Part shown: piece after piece, positions 9,952 through 20,896 of the stretch
Numbering within the stretch: the first letter of the stretch is position 1
How the letters are laid out: every line of letters starts with the position of its first letter
From: Linanthus parryae
Taxonomy: Eukaryota > Streptophyta > Magnoliopsida > Ericales > Polemoniaceae
DNA: 64,000 nucleotides
Assembly (NCBI GenBank): GCA_023055425.1
Contig: JALGPY010000014.1
Coordinates: forward strand, 14,220,501 to 14,284,500
Direction of reading: 5' to 3'
Program-made: the position numbers and the translations under genes
The notes under the pieces: model-generated
Database searches by the model: none
Told to the model about the DNA's origin: nothing
What the model saw: the letters and a program-made list of their open reading frames with translations, nothing else

Positions 9952-11454
9952 ATGGTTCAAGTCAAGCTTGACGTCTCCAATTATCCTATCTGGAAGGCTC
10001 AGATGATAACGATTCTTCAGGAAAATGGATTGTTCTCCTACTTGACTGGATCTGTGGACAAACCGCCTCAATTTCTTTCTCCGTCGCCGGAAAACTCGTC
10101 GGATTCCGGTAATAGTTCTTCGGTACTTCCTAATCCTTCTTACACCGAATGGTATATGATTGATCATCATCTCAAGAGTGCTCTTATTGCATCAATTTCT
10201 GTATTTGTCTTGCCTCTTATTTTGCATCTACCTCATTCGGCTGATATTTGGCATGCCTTAGAACCGCGATTTACTTCTTTATCTCGCTCACATATTCATC
10301 AGTTGAAGCTTCAGTTGTATAATGTCAGTCAAGGATCCAAAACTATCATTCAGTATCTTGATCATGTGAAATATATTTCTGATCTATTGGCACAAGTAAA
10401 TGAACCAGTGAATGAAGAAGATCTTATTATTCACATTCTTAAAGGTCTTCCTCGTGAGTTTGACAACTTCAAAGGTACCATTCGGATAAGATCAACTCCA
10501 CTCTCAGTTGCTGAACTTACTACATTACTAGTCTCTGAGTCTCTGCATCTCCAACCAGAGTCCAAAACTCCAAAAATGGATTCTCCAACTGAAGTCATGA
10601 CTTCATTTCAAGCTTAGAGATATCCTTCCAACAAGAACTACAACAAATACAGACCTGCTTCTGGTTATTCTGGATCTTCTACATATGGTTATGGCTATTC
10701 TGCACTACCACTTCTTCCTACTCCACCTTTTGCTCCATTGTCTTCTCCACACAACTATGGAGGAGGAAGTTCAGCCAAGAATGGTTCTCATATGGTTATG
10801 TGTCAGATATGTGGCAAGACCAAACACACTGCTAGGGATTGTTGGCACAGAAATAATATGTCTATGTATGGGCCACTCAAGTCCTCCTCAACAATGTCTC
10901 CTAGAGGTTATGCTCCAAGGTATTCTGGTTCTAAACAAGCACATATGGTGTCCAATTTTTAGCCACAGTCTCAGCATTTCACTCCACCCTCTGCATTTTA
11001 TTGTGGTCCATCATCACCACCACCTACCTGGTTACTTTATTCAGGTGAAAATCATCATGTTACTGGTACTCCTAATCTCTTACACACTGCAACACCATAT
11101 CAAGGAGCTAATTCTATTATGGTTGGCAATGGCACCTATGCTCCTATTTCACACATTGGTAATGGTATGATTCCTAACTCTTGCGTTCATTTCAAACTAT
11201 CCAATATTCTTTATTCTCCTTCTATAGCAGCCAATCTTATTTATGTCCATAAATTCACTGTAGACAACAATTGTACTCTTATCTTTGATTCTACTGGATT
11301 TCTTGTTCAGGACAATGTTACCAAAGCCATTATTCACCAGGGCCCATGTGAACAAGGCTTGTATCACCTTCCCTTTGCCTCTACACATTACTCTACACCA
11401 ATCATGGAATTACTCATCACTCTGAGTTTCATCCTCAAGTTCATTCAGCTCTAG
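9952..11454 (+). pseudogene. Copia-2 gag and protease, broken
   Basis: A single frame runs from the ATG at 9952 through gag, interrupted by TAG at 10615-10617 and again at 10960-10962. Visible parts: gag beginning MVQVKLDVSNYPIWKAQ, a basic tyrosine-rich linker, the CCHC knuckle CQICGKTKHTARDC (about 10802-10843), and the protease region. The protease catalytic aspartate appears lost: the usual DSG reads YSG near 11038. The frame is then lost just before the integrase part. No active product is expected. Confidence 0.85.
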
Positions 11455-11459
11455 CAAGT

Positions 11460-12332
11460 GTGTCATCCCAAGACTGGCATTGTAGACTTGGGCATCCATC
11501 ACACTCTGTCATGAAGACAATGAGCTCTCTTACACACTATGTTTCTAGTTCTTCTTCCTTGTGTAATTCTTGTCAACTTGCAAAGAGTCATAGACTCCCC
11601 TTCACTGTTTCAGAATCTCATGCATCTACACCTTTTTCTCCTGTTCATTCTGATGTGTGGGGTCCATCTCCATGTAGTTCTTTCCAATCATTTCAATACT
11701 ATATTGTGTTTTTAGATGATTGTACTAAATATACTTGGTTTTATCCTCTCAAACACAAAAGTGATGCATATAATGCATATCTCCATTTCACTGCCCTTAT
11801 AAAAAGTCAGTTTAATGCTATTATTCAGGTGTTTAGGTCTTACAATGGTACTGAATTTGTAAACCACAACTTTGCTCTTTATCTTCAAACTCAAGGGACA
11901 ATTCATCAATCTTCTTGTCCCTATACCCCTGAACAAAATGGCAGGGTTGAAAGAAAGCATAGGCATCTCACTGAGACAGCCATTGCTCTTCTCCAACATG
12001 CTTCTTTGCCTGAAACTTTTTGGCTTGAAGCTTTCATTACAACTAACTATTTGATAAACAGATTACCAAAACCATCTCTTCAAAATTGGTCACCTTTTAA
12101 ATGTCTATACAAAAAGACACCTGACTATTCCATCCTCAGAACTTTTGGATGTCTTTGTTATCCATGGCTTAGACCATATTCTTCCTCTAAACTACAAGCT
12201 AGATCCCTTGCTTGTGTCTTTCAGGGTTACTATCCCAACACAAAAGGGTACAGATGCCTCGATATGCACAGAAATACAGTTTATGTGTCCAGACATGTAG
12301 TCTTTGATGAGCATGTATTTCCTTTTGCCACT
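11460..12332 (+). pseudogene. Copia-2 integrase, 5' part
   Basis: Pre-integrase zinc region (HCRLGHPSH, CNSCQLAK) and the integrase core. Acidic residues are visible in HSDVWGP and NGRVERKH; the middle one, normally in SDNGTEF, reads SYNGTEF, so a catalytic aspartate is lost. The frame ends where the solo LTR enters after codon ACT at 12330-12332. The continuation lies at 13761. Confidence 0.85.
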
Positions 12333-13755
12333 TGACACAATCCAACCGCAAATGTACGGCTGTCGCGTGTAGTAATATCCGGTAATCCGGGTTGTCGAAC
12401 CCATGAGACTTCGACGTAAATTAGCTATTAATTTGTTCTTTGTGTGGGCAAGGCGCAATTGTTTTGTTCTACTGATCCTACTAAAATAAAAGACAAAGAT
12501 CTCAATTAATCAGGTGAAAGGCTTCACGATTAACGAAGAATGATTTTTTAGTTACTTAACAAGTGGAAAAGTTCATGATATCTCTACGGGTTCACTATGG
12601 AATTCACACCACTTTGGATTTACGTTCATACAACACAGAAGTTTTCTACTTAGCCAAACGAGCAATTTCACTTTGAAGATTCCTCAACCAAAGTCTATAT
12701 TTAAACTCTTGTACCTAATTCCTCTAGCCTACTTAAGTTTAAATACACATTATGATCTTGATATCAACTCTTAGTTCTAGTTAACTAGCAAGATTCCTCA
12801 ACCCTATATTCGACTAGTGCAAGATTCAAGTTCAAGCAATAACTATTGATTCCTCTAATAATTATCACCTAGATCAATTTTATTGTGACGTCAAACAATA
12901 TGAAAGATAGAATTACGCGTATGAATCAAGCATAACTAAGCATAAACATCCAATTAAGCTAATAAGCATGAAGCATAATCCATAAATCACTAAAATATGG
13001 TGTTCAAAACCCTGGTTCCCTATGAGATATCCCGAATAGAGGGTTTAGCTACTAAAACACATGATCAAAGTACAAAGTTTCAATGATCATAAATAAAAAC
13101 TAAAGAGGTGAAGAAGATAGAGAATCAAACGACGGTCTCCAAGCTCCCAAGAATGCTCCTTGCTCTCCAATGGCATCCAAAGATGAATAATCCATGCCCT
13201 AGGTCGTTCCTTCTAGTTAAAACACGTTACTTCTTTTAAGTTTTTAAAAATAATACTTTCACCCCTCTTCTAATCACGTCAGATCCAATAATGTGATCTT
13301 GTGATCAAATTTTGTGATCCTAGGATCACCTTTTGTAGTTGTGGAGTCACGTTGATCTTCTATGTGGTCTTGCACTTGATCTTGTGATCATAGGATCACC
13401 TTTTTTAATTGTAGGATCACATTGATCTTCCATGTGAGTTGCTTCTTTTCACTCATCTTCTATTCTCTCATGCATTCCTTGAGTTTCTTTCTTTCCAAAG
13501 TTCGCTTCCGCTCCAAAATCCGCACTCCAAGCTTCCGGTTCCTGAAATCCACAACACAAACAAATACCGGAAGATCAAATGCGACAAATAAAGCATAAAA
13601 AATGCATAAAACGCCCGGATTACACCATGAAGTCCAAATACTCAAGTATGCTCAAAACTATCAAAACTCGGCCTAAAACACACATAAATGCATCGGAAAG
13701 TACACGAAACGACAAGTAATCACAATAGAATATAACTCCAATCATGGAGTTATCA
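12333..13755 (-). repeat. Solo LTR, Athila-like, inside Copia-2
   Basis: 1423 bp flanked by a perfect CCACT duplication (12328-12332 and 13756-13760). On the minus strand it starts TGATAACTCCATGATTGG and ends TTGGATTGTGTCA. The start resembles the Athila-type LTR start at 31783 (TGATAACGCC), including the self-complementary block around the first AAC. No primer site, polypurine tract or coding sequence accompanies it, so it is a solo LTR left by LTR-LTR recombination. The family call rests on end similarity only. Confidence 0.75.
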
Positions 13756-13760
13756 CCACT

Positions 13761-15639
13761 GCTACTTCTTCATCACCCTCTTTAAAAAAACCAATTATAC
13801 CTCTCAATGGGCCTTTCTCACTCCCATTTTTATGTCTTCCACCCCTGATCCTTCTCCTCCTTTTTTACCACATAATGCCAATCATATTCTACCTTCTCTT
13901 CCTTTAACTACTCTCTCTAATGATGAGTCAGTCTCTGAGGTTTCTGGTTATGACTCAGTTCCTCCCTTACCTGACTCACCCCCTCCAATTATATCTTCTT
14001 CTTATCATTCCATGACTACAAGAGCCAAAGCTGGCATCACCAAACCAAATCCCAAATATGCAGCACATTATACAGTTACAGAAACTGATGATGGTTTTCA
14101 GAACCCCAAACTTATGCTCAAGCTGCTTCTTCTCCTAAGTGGCAGCAAGCAATGAATGAGGAGTTCCATGCTCTCTTAGCTCAAGGCATCAAGGAATCGG
14201 TACCTCTTCCTTCACATAGAAAACCCATTGGTTGAAAATAGGTCTACAAACTTAAGAAAAAAGCAGATGGCACCATTGCTAGATATAAGGCAAGGTTGGT
14301 TGCCAAAGGGTTCTTACAACAATATGGGGTGGATTACACTGAAACCTTCAGTCCTGTGGGAAAACATGAAACAGTAAGACTAGTGTTGGCTTTAGCTCTT
14401 ACTTGTGATTGGCCTATCAAGAAGATGGATGTGTCAAATGCAGTTCTTCATGGAGATTTACATGAAGAGGTCTACATGGTGCAACCTCAGGGGTACGAAC
14501 ATGCACACTTTCCTCATAATGTGTGCAAGCTCAAGAAGTCTTTGTATGGCTTAAAACAGGCACCTAGGGCCTGGTATACCAAGCTGAGCAATTTTTTTGG
14601 TAAGAAGTGGATTTCAACCCAGTGTTTCTGATCATTCTCTTTTTGTGTACAAACACAATGGAGTACAAATTATCTTCCTTGTGTATGTTGATGATATGAT
14701 TGTTACTGGATCAAGACTTGATCAAGTTGATGCATTTGTAGCTAAATGAAGTCTGAATTTGTTATGAAGGACTTGGGTGATCTTTCCTATTTTCTGGGGT
14801 TGCAAGTTCAGAGAGACAAAGGTGGGAAGTGTGTTGTGTCACAAGAAAAATATGCCAAAGAGTTATTAGCTAAAGCTAGGTTACTTGACAGCAAACCCAC
14901 ATATACACCAATTCTACCAAAGAGGTCTTCTCACCAAATTATGCAGTCTCCTCCCTTTTGTGATCCTGCATTTTTCAGAAGCTTGGTGGGTAGACTTCAA
15001 TATCTAACAATCACCAGACCTGACTTGCAGTTTGCAGTCAATAGTATTTGCCAAAAGATGCATACACCAACGGAGAATGATTTTATAGCTCTCAAAAGAA
15101 TTCTCAGGTATGTGAAAGGGACACTTCATTTGGGTCTTCATTTTACTGCTTCTAATTTTCTGCTTCATGGCTATTCTGATGCTGACTGGGCTGGATGTGA
15201 AGTTGATAGAATATCCACCTCAGGTTACTGTATATTTCTTGGAGAGAATTTGATCTCATGGAGTTCAAAGAAGCAAAACACTGTCTCAAGGTCCTCCACA
15301 GAGGCTGAGTATAGGTCAATGGCTAAGACCTCTGCAGAAATTAAGTGGTTGTGCTATCTCCTTAGAGATTTGGGAATTAACCTTGTTAGTTCTCCTATTC
15401 TCTTCTGTGATAATCTCATTGCTCTAGCTCTAGCTGGAAATCCAGTATTCCATGCTACAAATAAGCACATTGAAATTGATTATCACTTTATAGGAGAACA
15501 AGTATGTTTTGGGAGATTAAAAATTGCTCACATTTCTTCTCAAGACCAAGTTGCAGATCTGTTTACTAAAGCTCTGCATTTCAGCCAATTTAATGTTCTG
15601 AGAAACAAGCTTCAGCTTATGTCTACAACTTCAGCTTGA
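13761..15639 (+). pseudogene. Copia-2 integrase tail, RT and RNase H, broken
   Basis: Resumes after the solo LTR. A frame at 13832-14155 holds the linker MTTRAKAGITKPNPKYA. RT starts near 14150, with two stops in the PIG-K-VYKLKK stretch at 14233-14242 where Cys and Trp codons are expected, consistent with G-to-A changes. Then come [19 protein letters not shown] and [12 protein letters not shown] frameshift lies in the T run near 14590. YVDDM is readable at about 14683. RNase H (14746-15639) is open, with YSDADWAG, TEAEY and DLFTKAL. Non-functional overall. Confidence 0.88.
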
Positions 15640-15646
15640 GGGGGCA
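15636..15646 (+). other. Copia-2 polypurine tract
   Basis: TTGAGGGGGCA lies directly before the 3' LTR; the pol stop TGA is inside it. Confidence 0.8.
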
Positions 15647-15896
15647 TGTTGAATACAAGATATGAGAAGAAGGGTTGTTTCTGTCTTTAATAGAAGTTTG
15701 GGGTGTTTACTGTAATAATTAAGACTTTAGTCTCTTAGCTTATATGAAATGGTTGTAACAAATTACAGTTAGTAATTCATTAATGAAGATTTGTTTTCTC
15801 TCTCTTCTCTATCTCCAACCTGCTCTTCCCCTTTTCTGTTCTTGAGCATTTCTGAAACCCTAGATCATCTTCTTGGTGAATCTAGGTTTGTTATCA
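15647..15896 (+). repeat. Copia-2 3' LTR (250 bp)
   Basis: TGTTGAATAC...GTTATCA, followed by the target duplication TTTTG. Confidence 0.93.
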
Positions 15897-15901
15897 TTTT
15901 G

Positions 15902-16346
15902 ACACAATTTCGAAGGAGAAGAGTCTGACCATTACAATCCCACTGTTCTGACACAATCCCACTGTTTTTTTTAGGGAAATTACAATCCCACTGTTATATA
16001 CATATGTCTCACAGTCATTGGTTATTTGGTTCAATAGAAAATTTTAGTTGATTCGGGACAGTAATGTTCTTGGTAGGCAAGTCCTCGATTTCGATATGCA
16101 TATGATTCATTTGGTTATTTGCATTGACTTTAGTGTTTTAGGCCTTCAAAGGAATCATCAATTTGTTTGATTGAGTGGATGGAAAATACCATATGGATCT
16201 CAACTTGTCAGTAATAGAAGGATGATGACAATCTATGCCTCAAAATCAACAATAAAAGAAATAATTCTCAAACAAGGTAAATTTTCCGTAAAATTTAGAT
16301 TTCAATTCTTTACAATAGTCGATATATATACATTCTTATATTTTCA
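15902..16346. other. Short unannotated stretch with a triplicated phrase
   Basis: Old flanking DNA between Copia-2 and the LINE tail. ACAATCCCACTGTT occurs three times between about 15935 and 15993. Nothing else is recognisable, and the 86-codon frame at 16171 has no protein-like features. Confidence 0.5.
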
Positions 16347-16542
16347 TTTTTTTTTTGAGAAACATCAATGTATTCCAAGCAAACAAACTGAACTCAAGGT
16401 GGCATTACATCCTTATCAACTAATTCTGTAACCAATTTGGAGGGTCTTCTATCCATTCATAATCCGAATCCGAGTTCTTATGGAACTGAGCTAGTGAGTG
16501 AGCTACAGAGTTGCCTTCCCGCCGAATGAAGCTAACCATTCT

Positions 16543-17310
16543 TCAAATCCTTCCAGCAGCCCAACAATTTATTCTATGCCTTCTTGAGCTTTTGTGATAT
16601 CCACCGGTTCCTGGCCATATCTCCTTCTTTGAATTTCTTGCATCTCCCTCCAGATCAGTTTTGGTGACTCCTATCTTCGCCGCCAATCTGAGGCCAGCCA
16701 CTGCAGCTCTAATTTTTGCCAATTTTGCCGACCAGTAGACTGAGAATTGGTGAGTCGCTGCCAAGTTCGCTCCTTTATCATCTCTGAGAATTGCACCAAC
16801 CCATGTTTTACCACTTTCACTCTCCCAGGCGCCGTCGAAATTTATCTTTACCCACTTTGTATTCGGCTTTCCCCACTTGTGTTTCATTTTAGATTTTTCT
16901 TTGCCTTCCACCATCAATTCGTCCAACTCCTTCAACCTGTTTAACACCATATGAGAGATGGTGTCAGGGGTCGTGTTCAAATGATTAAATCGTCTACTTT
17001 TGCGTGCCAACCATAAGCCATGAATGGTTAGAAAAATAACACGAAGATCATTCAAACTTTTCGAACTGATTTGGAAACGAAGCCAATCTTGAAAATCTCC
17101 TTTCATCAACCTTTCACTCTCGTCATTTAAGATTCGTTTCCAAACTGCCTTCGCCTGATTACAGTACATGAAAACATGGTATAGATTTTCGGGACCCATA
17201 CCGCAGCCTTCACAAGCCAAATAAACATTCATGCCTCTTCTTCTAAGATTGCTCGCGCAAGCCACTGCATTATTCATACATCTCCAGATCAAATGATTGA
17301 CCTTTCTTGG
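16543..17310 (-). pseudogene. LINE zf-RVT and RNase H domains
   Basis: Read from 17310 down. The zf-RVT region shows PRKVNHLIWRCMNNAVACASNL, CEGCG and ENLYHVFMYC, the usual Cys/His pattern after plant LINE RTs. The RNase H domain follows with KINFDGAWESESG and GAILRDDKG. The end is degraded by frameshift after VTKTDLEGDA. The product would have been part of ORF2, which nicks DNA and reverse transcribes the LINE RNA. Confidence 0.8.
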
Positions 17311-18718
17311 TGTATGGTTTTGAACATGGAATCGCAGCGTAAGAATATAATTATTCTGTTGAAATCCCTCCAAGGATCACAAGTCAAGTACACATAACGA
17401 TCGTAAGGGATTGAATTGTGTTTACCTCTGGGTTCTCCTTTGATGACTTCAAACGCGAATAATGTCACGTTCTCTACGGTTGATTCACACCTAGGATAGA
17501 GAATTGGACCTTCCCAACCTTCTTTTGCTAGCTAGAACAGAGGATGGAGACAAAGAAATCACGCAACAAAGCCACAAGGAGGGATTCGGCCCCCTTTTTG
17601 TGGCCGACGGGTTTGGGGCGGCGGATAAGGGGCTTCGGCCTCTTACTTGCTTGCTCTCAACTCTTTTCTCTCCTCTCAATATGTGTTATGAATAACATGT
17701 CTTGAGAGGGAAGGAAGGAGTTCCTTTATATAGTCCAACTACTCCTAGCTGTTTCCATAAAGGGCCCAATACTAATCATATCCATATATGGACTAGTATT
17801 ATTTGATAATTAGTCCTACTTAGTTAGCAACTTGTTGCAATATGATCCTTTTAATTAATATCTAATAATTCTGTCTCTTGTCCAATTATATCCATATGGT
17901 GTGTGACCCCATAGGTTTCTACTTAATTGGTAGTAACTATTTACAAACATGGAGCGGTGTCTAGCAACACATCCATGCCACCCAATTAATAGTAAATAGT
18001 CATCTTGACAAAACCTTGTGATCTTATTATCGCATCCCTTTGTCTCATTATCCGGATTGGACACGAGACATACAAGTCACACTCGTATATCCAATCCATG
18101 TTCCTCGATCCCGAGAATAGCTCTATCCATGCATATGACATCAATATCCCCATATTGTTTCATATGAGTCTGGCCAGACATTCCATAGGAGCCATCCCTC
18201 GAGTGGCCTTGGCTAACTACTCCCGTTATGTGGGAGGGACAAATCCTGTCTACATCACTCACCATCTCTAAGCTTGCTTCCTATTGTGCCCAACATGTGC
18301 TTTTATAACTACCCAGTTACGGAGTAGCGTTTGACGCTGTCAAAGCACAATATTCCACAACTGGAGGATCTAGTGACTTCAAGTCTAAGGATGATAATAT
18401 CCTATTACCGCGAGAAGCGCTTGTGACTTTACATATCTTGTATGTAGCCTTCTCGGATTTGGGTCAATCGAGTATGTCATTACTCCTAATACATACCCAT
18501 GTGTTGGATCGTGATATCTCCATATCAATCCAACCCCATACTAGTCTATAGATTATCGTCCTATTAATCATTATATTTTACTAGGGATATTTAAGATAAA
18601 CAACACGATTTGTAAATCGAAGGACTTCATTATATTAAATATCTCCATAAATAATACAATGATTATTCTAGCCAATTCATACTAAAATTAGATTGCCTCC
18701 AGGGCATCTATTCCAACA
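17311..18718 (-). repeat. Solo LTR of the Copia-1 family inside the LINE
   Basis: On the minus strand it starts TGTTGGAATAGATGCCC, like the Copia-1 LTR, and its end aligns through GTGATCCTTGG and TTCAAAACC to the Copia-1 LTR end. Length 1408 bp against 1438 bp. Flanking bases CTTGG (17306-17310) and CTTGT (18719-18723) form a target duplication with one mismatch. Removing the LTR and one duplication joins the two LINE halves in frame, which supports the boundaries. No internal region is present. Confidence 0.85.
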
Positions 18719-19677
18719 CTTGTCACTTTCACCTCCCATAAATTCGCAAAGGTCCTTGAGTTAGTAACTGGTTCTTCAATGTCGTTAGCTTCCTGATTGC
18801 GGACTTGAACAGCTACATGATACCCAGTACGGACATAATAGCCACCGTGATGTGTGTCGTCCCAAATTAGGCGATCCGGCCTCTTAGTAATTGGCAAGTT
18901 AATCTTTCTGATGACATGCTTATCCACCTCCCATATGTGAGCATTCAACTTCTACACGTCCTAGAAATTGACATCATCGTACAATAAATCAGTAACCAAC
19001 AAAGTTGAATTAGGTGGGAAAATAGTGATTAATTTACCGGAATGTGAATTTGGAATCCACTTGTCATGAATCTTAATGCTTCTTCCATCCCCGATTTTCC
19101 ATCTCAGCCCCTTCTTAAGTACTTTTTTACCCTCTATAATACCACGCCATGCGAAGGACGGACCATTGCCAAGCTCCGCATCCATGAAACCCGCTGTAGG
19201 AAAGTACTTTGCCTTTAAAACTCTGCTGCATAAAGAGTCTCTTTGCTGCAATAAACGCCATCCTTGCTTTGATAACATCGCCAGGTTGAAAGCCTTAGGT
19301 CCTTGAATTGGAGACCCCCCTTATCCTTCGATTACTGTATTTTATTCCACGCCACCCAGCTGATTCCGCGACCTTTTTTGGAACCACTCCACCAAAATTG
19401 GCGAATCATCATCTCCATCTTGTTTCACACTCCGTCTGGCAAATTGAAACATGACATTGCATAAGTAGGGAGAGCTTGCTCAACTGCTTTTATCATCACT
19501 TCTTTTCCTACCACTGAGAGATTTTTCCCTTCCATCCCTTCAATTTATTACTTAGACCTTCCGTTAGATTATTGAATGTTATCGTCTTGTTTCTCCCCAT
19601 AGTTGTAGGGAGTCCTAAATACTGATCATGCTTTGGCACCTCCGGGATTCCCACTTCGGAAAGAATACTGTGCTTGT
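18719..19677 (-). pseudogene. LINE RT C-terminal region
   Basis: Read from 19677 down: YLGLPTTMGRNKTITF and [15 protein letters not shown], typical of the end of plant LINE RT palm/thumb (about 19510-19670), then SKQGWRLLQQ, VLKAKYFP, SFAWRGI and WKIGDGRSIKIHDKWIP (18961-19278), then RLIWDDTHHGGYYVRTGYH (18719-18948). Several frameshifts and a stop near 18958. The catalytic FADD region is not in the window. Confidence 0.8.
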
Positions 19678-20278
19678 TGTGTACAAGGAAATCCTCAAGA
19701 GAGATCCAAGTGTACACCTCAAGTAGGAGATTAGAGCACAAGAGAGAGTAGGGTGTGAGTAGGGAGAGAGTAAGCAATGGTAACTGCTCTAGAGAGTGAG
19801 ACAGTAGGCTTAGAAACAAATCTGAGAGATTAGGTATCAGAGCGGTGTTAACGATCCTATATATAGTGCGGAAGTGACCGTTGTGGAGGGGTTAATGCAC
19901 CATAAATGGTGGCTTAATGATAGCCCCTGTAACGGCACGTTCGACCGTATATATAGGAACCGTTACGCACATGCCCGCATAAATCGGAGACCGTTATGAG
20001 ATCGTCCGCATTTATGGGATACGTGAGCCTTAAAGCTCTCAGTCAGTTACCAGAGGTCGCGCACGAGCTTTTTTGTCGCTCTCGTGCAACGGGACTTACT
20101 CTAGCCTCCAAACCACTAAGTCCCCACAGGTCCCGTGTGATTGATACGCGAGGGCCCTGTCTCAAAGCCCCCGTGTGGATACACATGGGTAGTTATCCGG
20201 TGTGTATGGAGCACAACCAAGTTTTCTGGATGGCCGCCACGTGGCGATGATCTGTATGTCTGGAAAACACCATCTACG
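19678..20278 (-). repeat. GypA 3' LTR (about 601 bp)
   Basis: Matches the 5' LTR from 63404, through shared phrases such as AAATCCTCAAGAGAG and the closing TACACA/TGTGTA. The outer start reads CGTAGATG on the minus strand where GypB has TGTAGATA, so the TG end is mutated. The region 20101-20278 also resembles the GypB LTR, showing the families are related. Confidence 0.88.
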
Positions 20279-20296
20279 TTAGCCCTCTTTTGCGCG
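20279..20296 (-). other. GypA polypurine tract
   Basis: Minus strand CGCGCAAAAGAGGGCTAA lies just before the 3' LTR, matching CGCGCAGAAAGGGGGCTAA of GypB. Confidence 0.75.
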
Positions 20297-20896
20297 AATG
20301 TCACGTGCGCGCTTGCATTGCAGTCGCGTCAAACCAGTCGTGTGTGGTACCCACGCGGATCCTCGTACTAATTTGAATAAAATTCAAATCCCTAGACCCC
20401 GGGCGTAGCCATGATTGCCTAGGGTTTAGAGACGCCGTTTAGCCTTTGATGAAGCGTGGCCACTGCAGTTAAACAGATGCCACCCACAGATTTTCGCCAA
20501 TTTTCCAGGCAAGAATCCCTCAGAGTGATTTGATAGGTCGCCAATTTCGCCGAATATCGAAGTGTTGCTGACTCATCAATCGTCAGCAATCGGGACTCTT
20601 CAGTCTTTGGGGGCTATTTAAACCCTTTGCTTCTTCAATTGGAACTTTTCCACCGTCTTTTGAACTCAAATTTTATGAGCCAGAGAGAAGATCCTCAGGA
20701 AGAAACCTTTGATCAAGTTCTTGACAAAGTCTCCCATGTGCTTCAGACTCTCAGATCTCGTCAACAAGGTTAAGGATTCTCGTTCTTTTGATTGCAACTT
20801 GAAATTTTTCTGGCGGATACTCTTCCCCTTTTTCTTTCTTTTGTATGCGGTCCGATCTGGGTCTAATGTTATTGTCTTTACCTTGTCTTTATAGAA
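20297..20896 (+). promoter_or_regulatory. Upstream region of the GypA antisense gene
   Basis: About 600 bp with no open frame of note. A TATA-like TATTTAAA is at 20615-20622 on the + strand, 275 bp before the antisense start. Just before the ATG, TTTATAG reads as a splice acceptor, and CAACAAG followed by GTTAAG near 20763-20774 is a possible donor, so a 5' untranslated intron is likely. GypB has the same acceptor-then-ATG layout. Confidence 0.5.

Larger units (their letters stand above)
9547..15896 (+). mobile_element. Copia-2, decayed Ty1/copia element with short LTRs
   Basis: 5' LTR 9547-9804, 3' LTR 15647-15896, both starting TGTTGAATAC and ending TTATCA. The five-base target duplication TTTTG is perfect (9542-9546 and 15897-15901). 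The LTRs differ at roughly ten bases plus length changes in a CT run, so it is older than Copia-1. Pol is broken by stops and frameshifts and by a solo LTR at 12333-13755. The short LTRs and gag type recall the Ale/Retrofit lineage, but that is uncertain. Confidence 0.93.
16347..19677 (-). mobile_element. LINE (non-LTR retrotransposon) fragment, 3' half
   Basis: Minus-strand remnants of a plant L1-type LINE: RT C-terminal region, zf-RVT zinc region and RNase H. A run of ten T at 16347-16356 is the likely poly(A) end on the minus strand. The 5' part is cut off by insertion of GypA at 19678 and would lie beyond the right window edge. A solo LTR splits it at 17311-18718. Confidence 0.8.

Noticed and set aside
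18005..18271. Frames within 17855-18271 as genes
   Set aside because: They lie inside the solo Copia LTR and match the noncoding part of the Copia-1 LTR.
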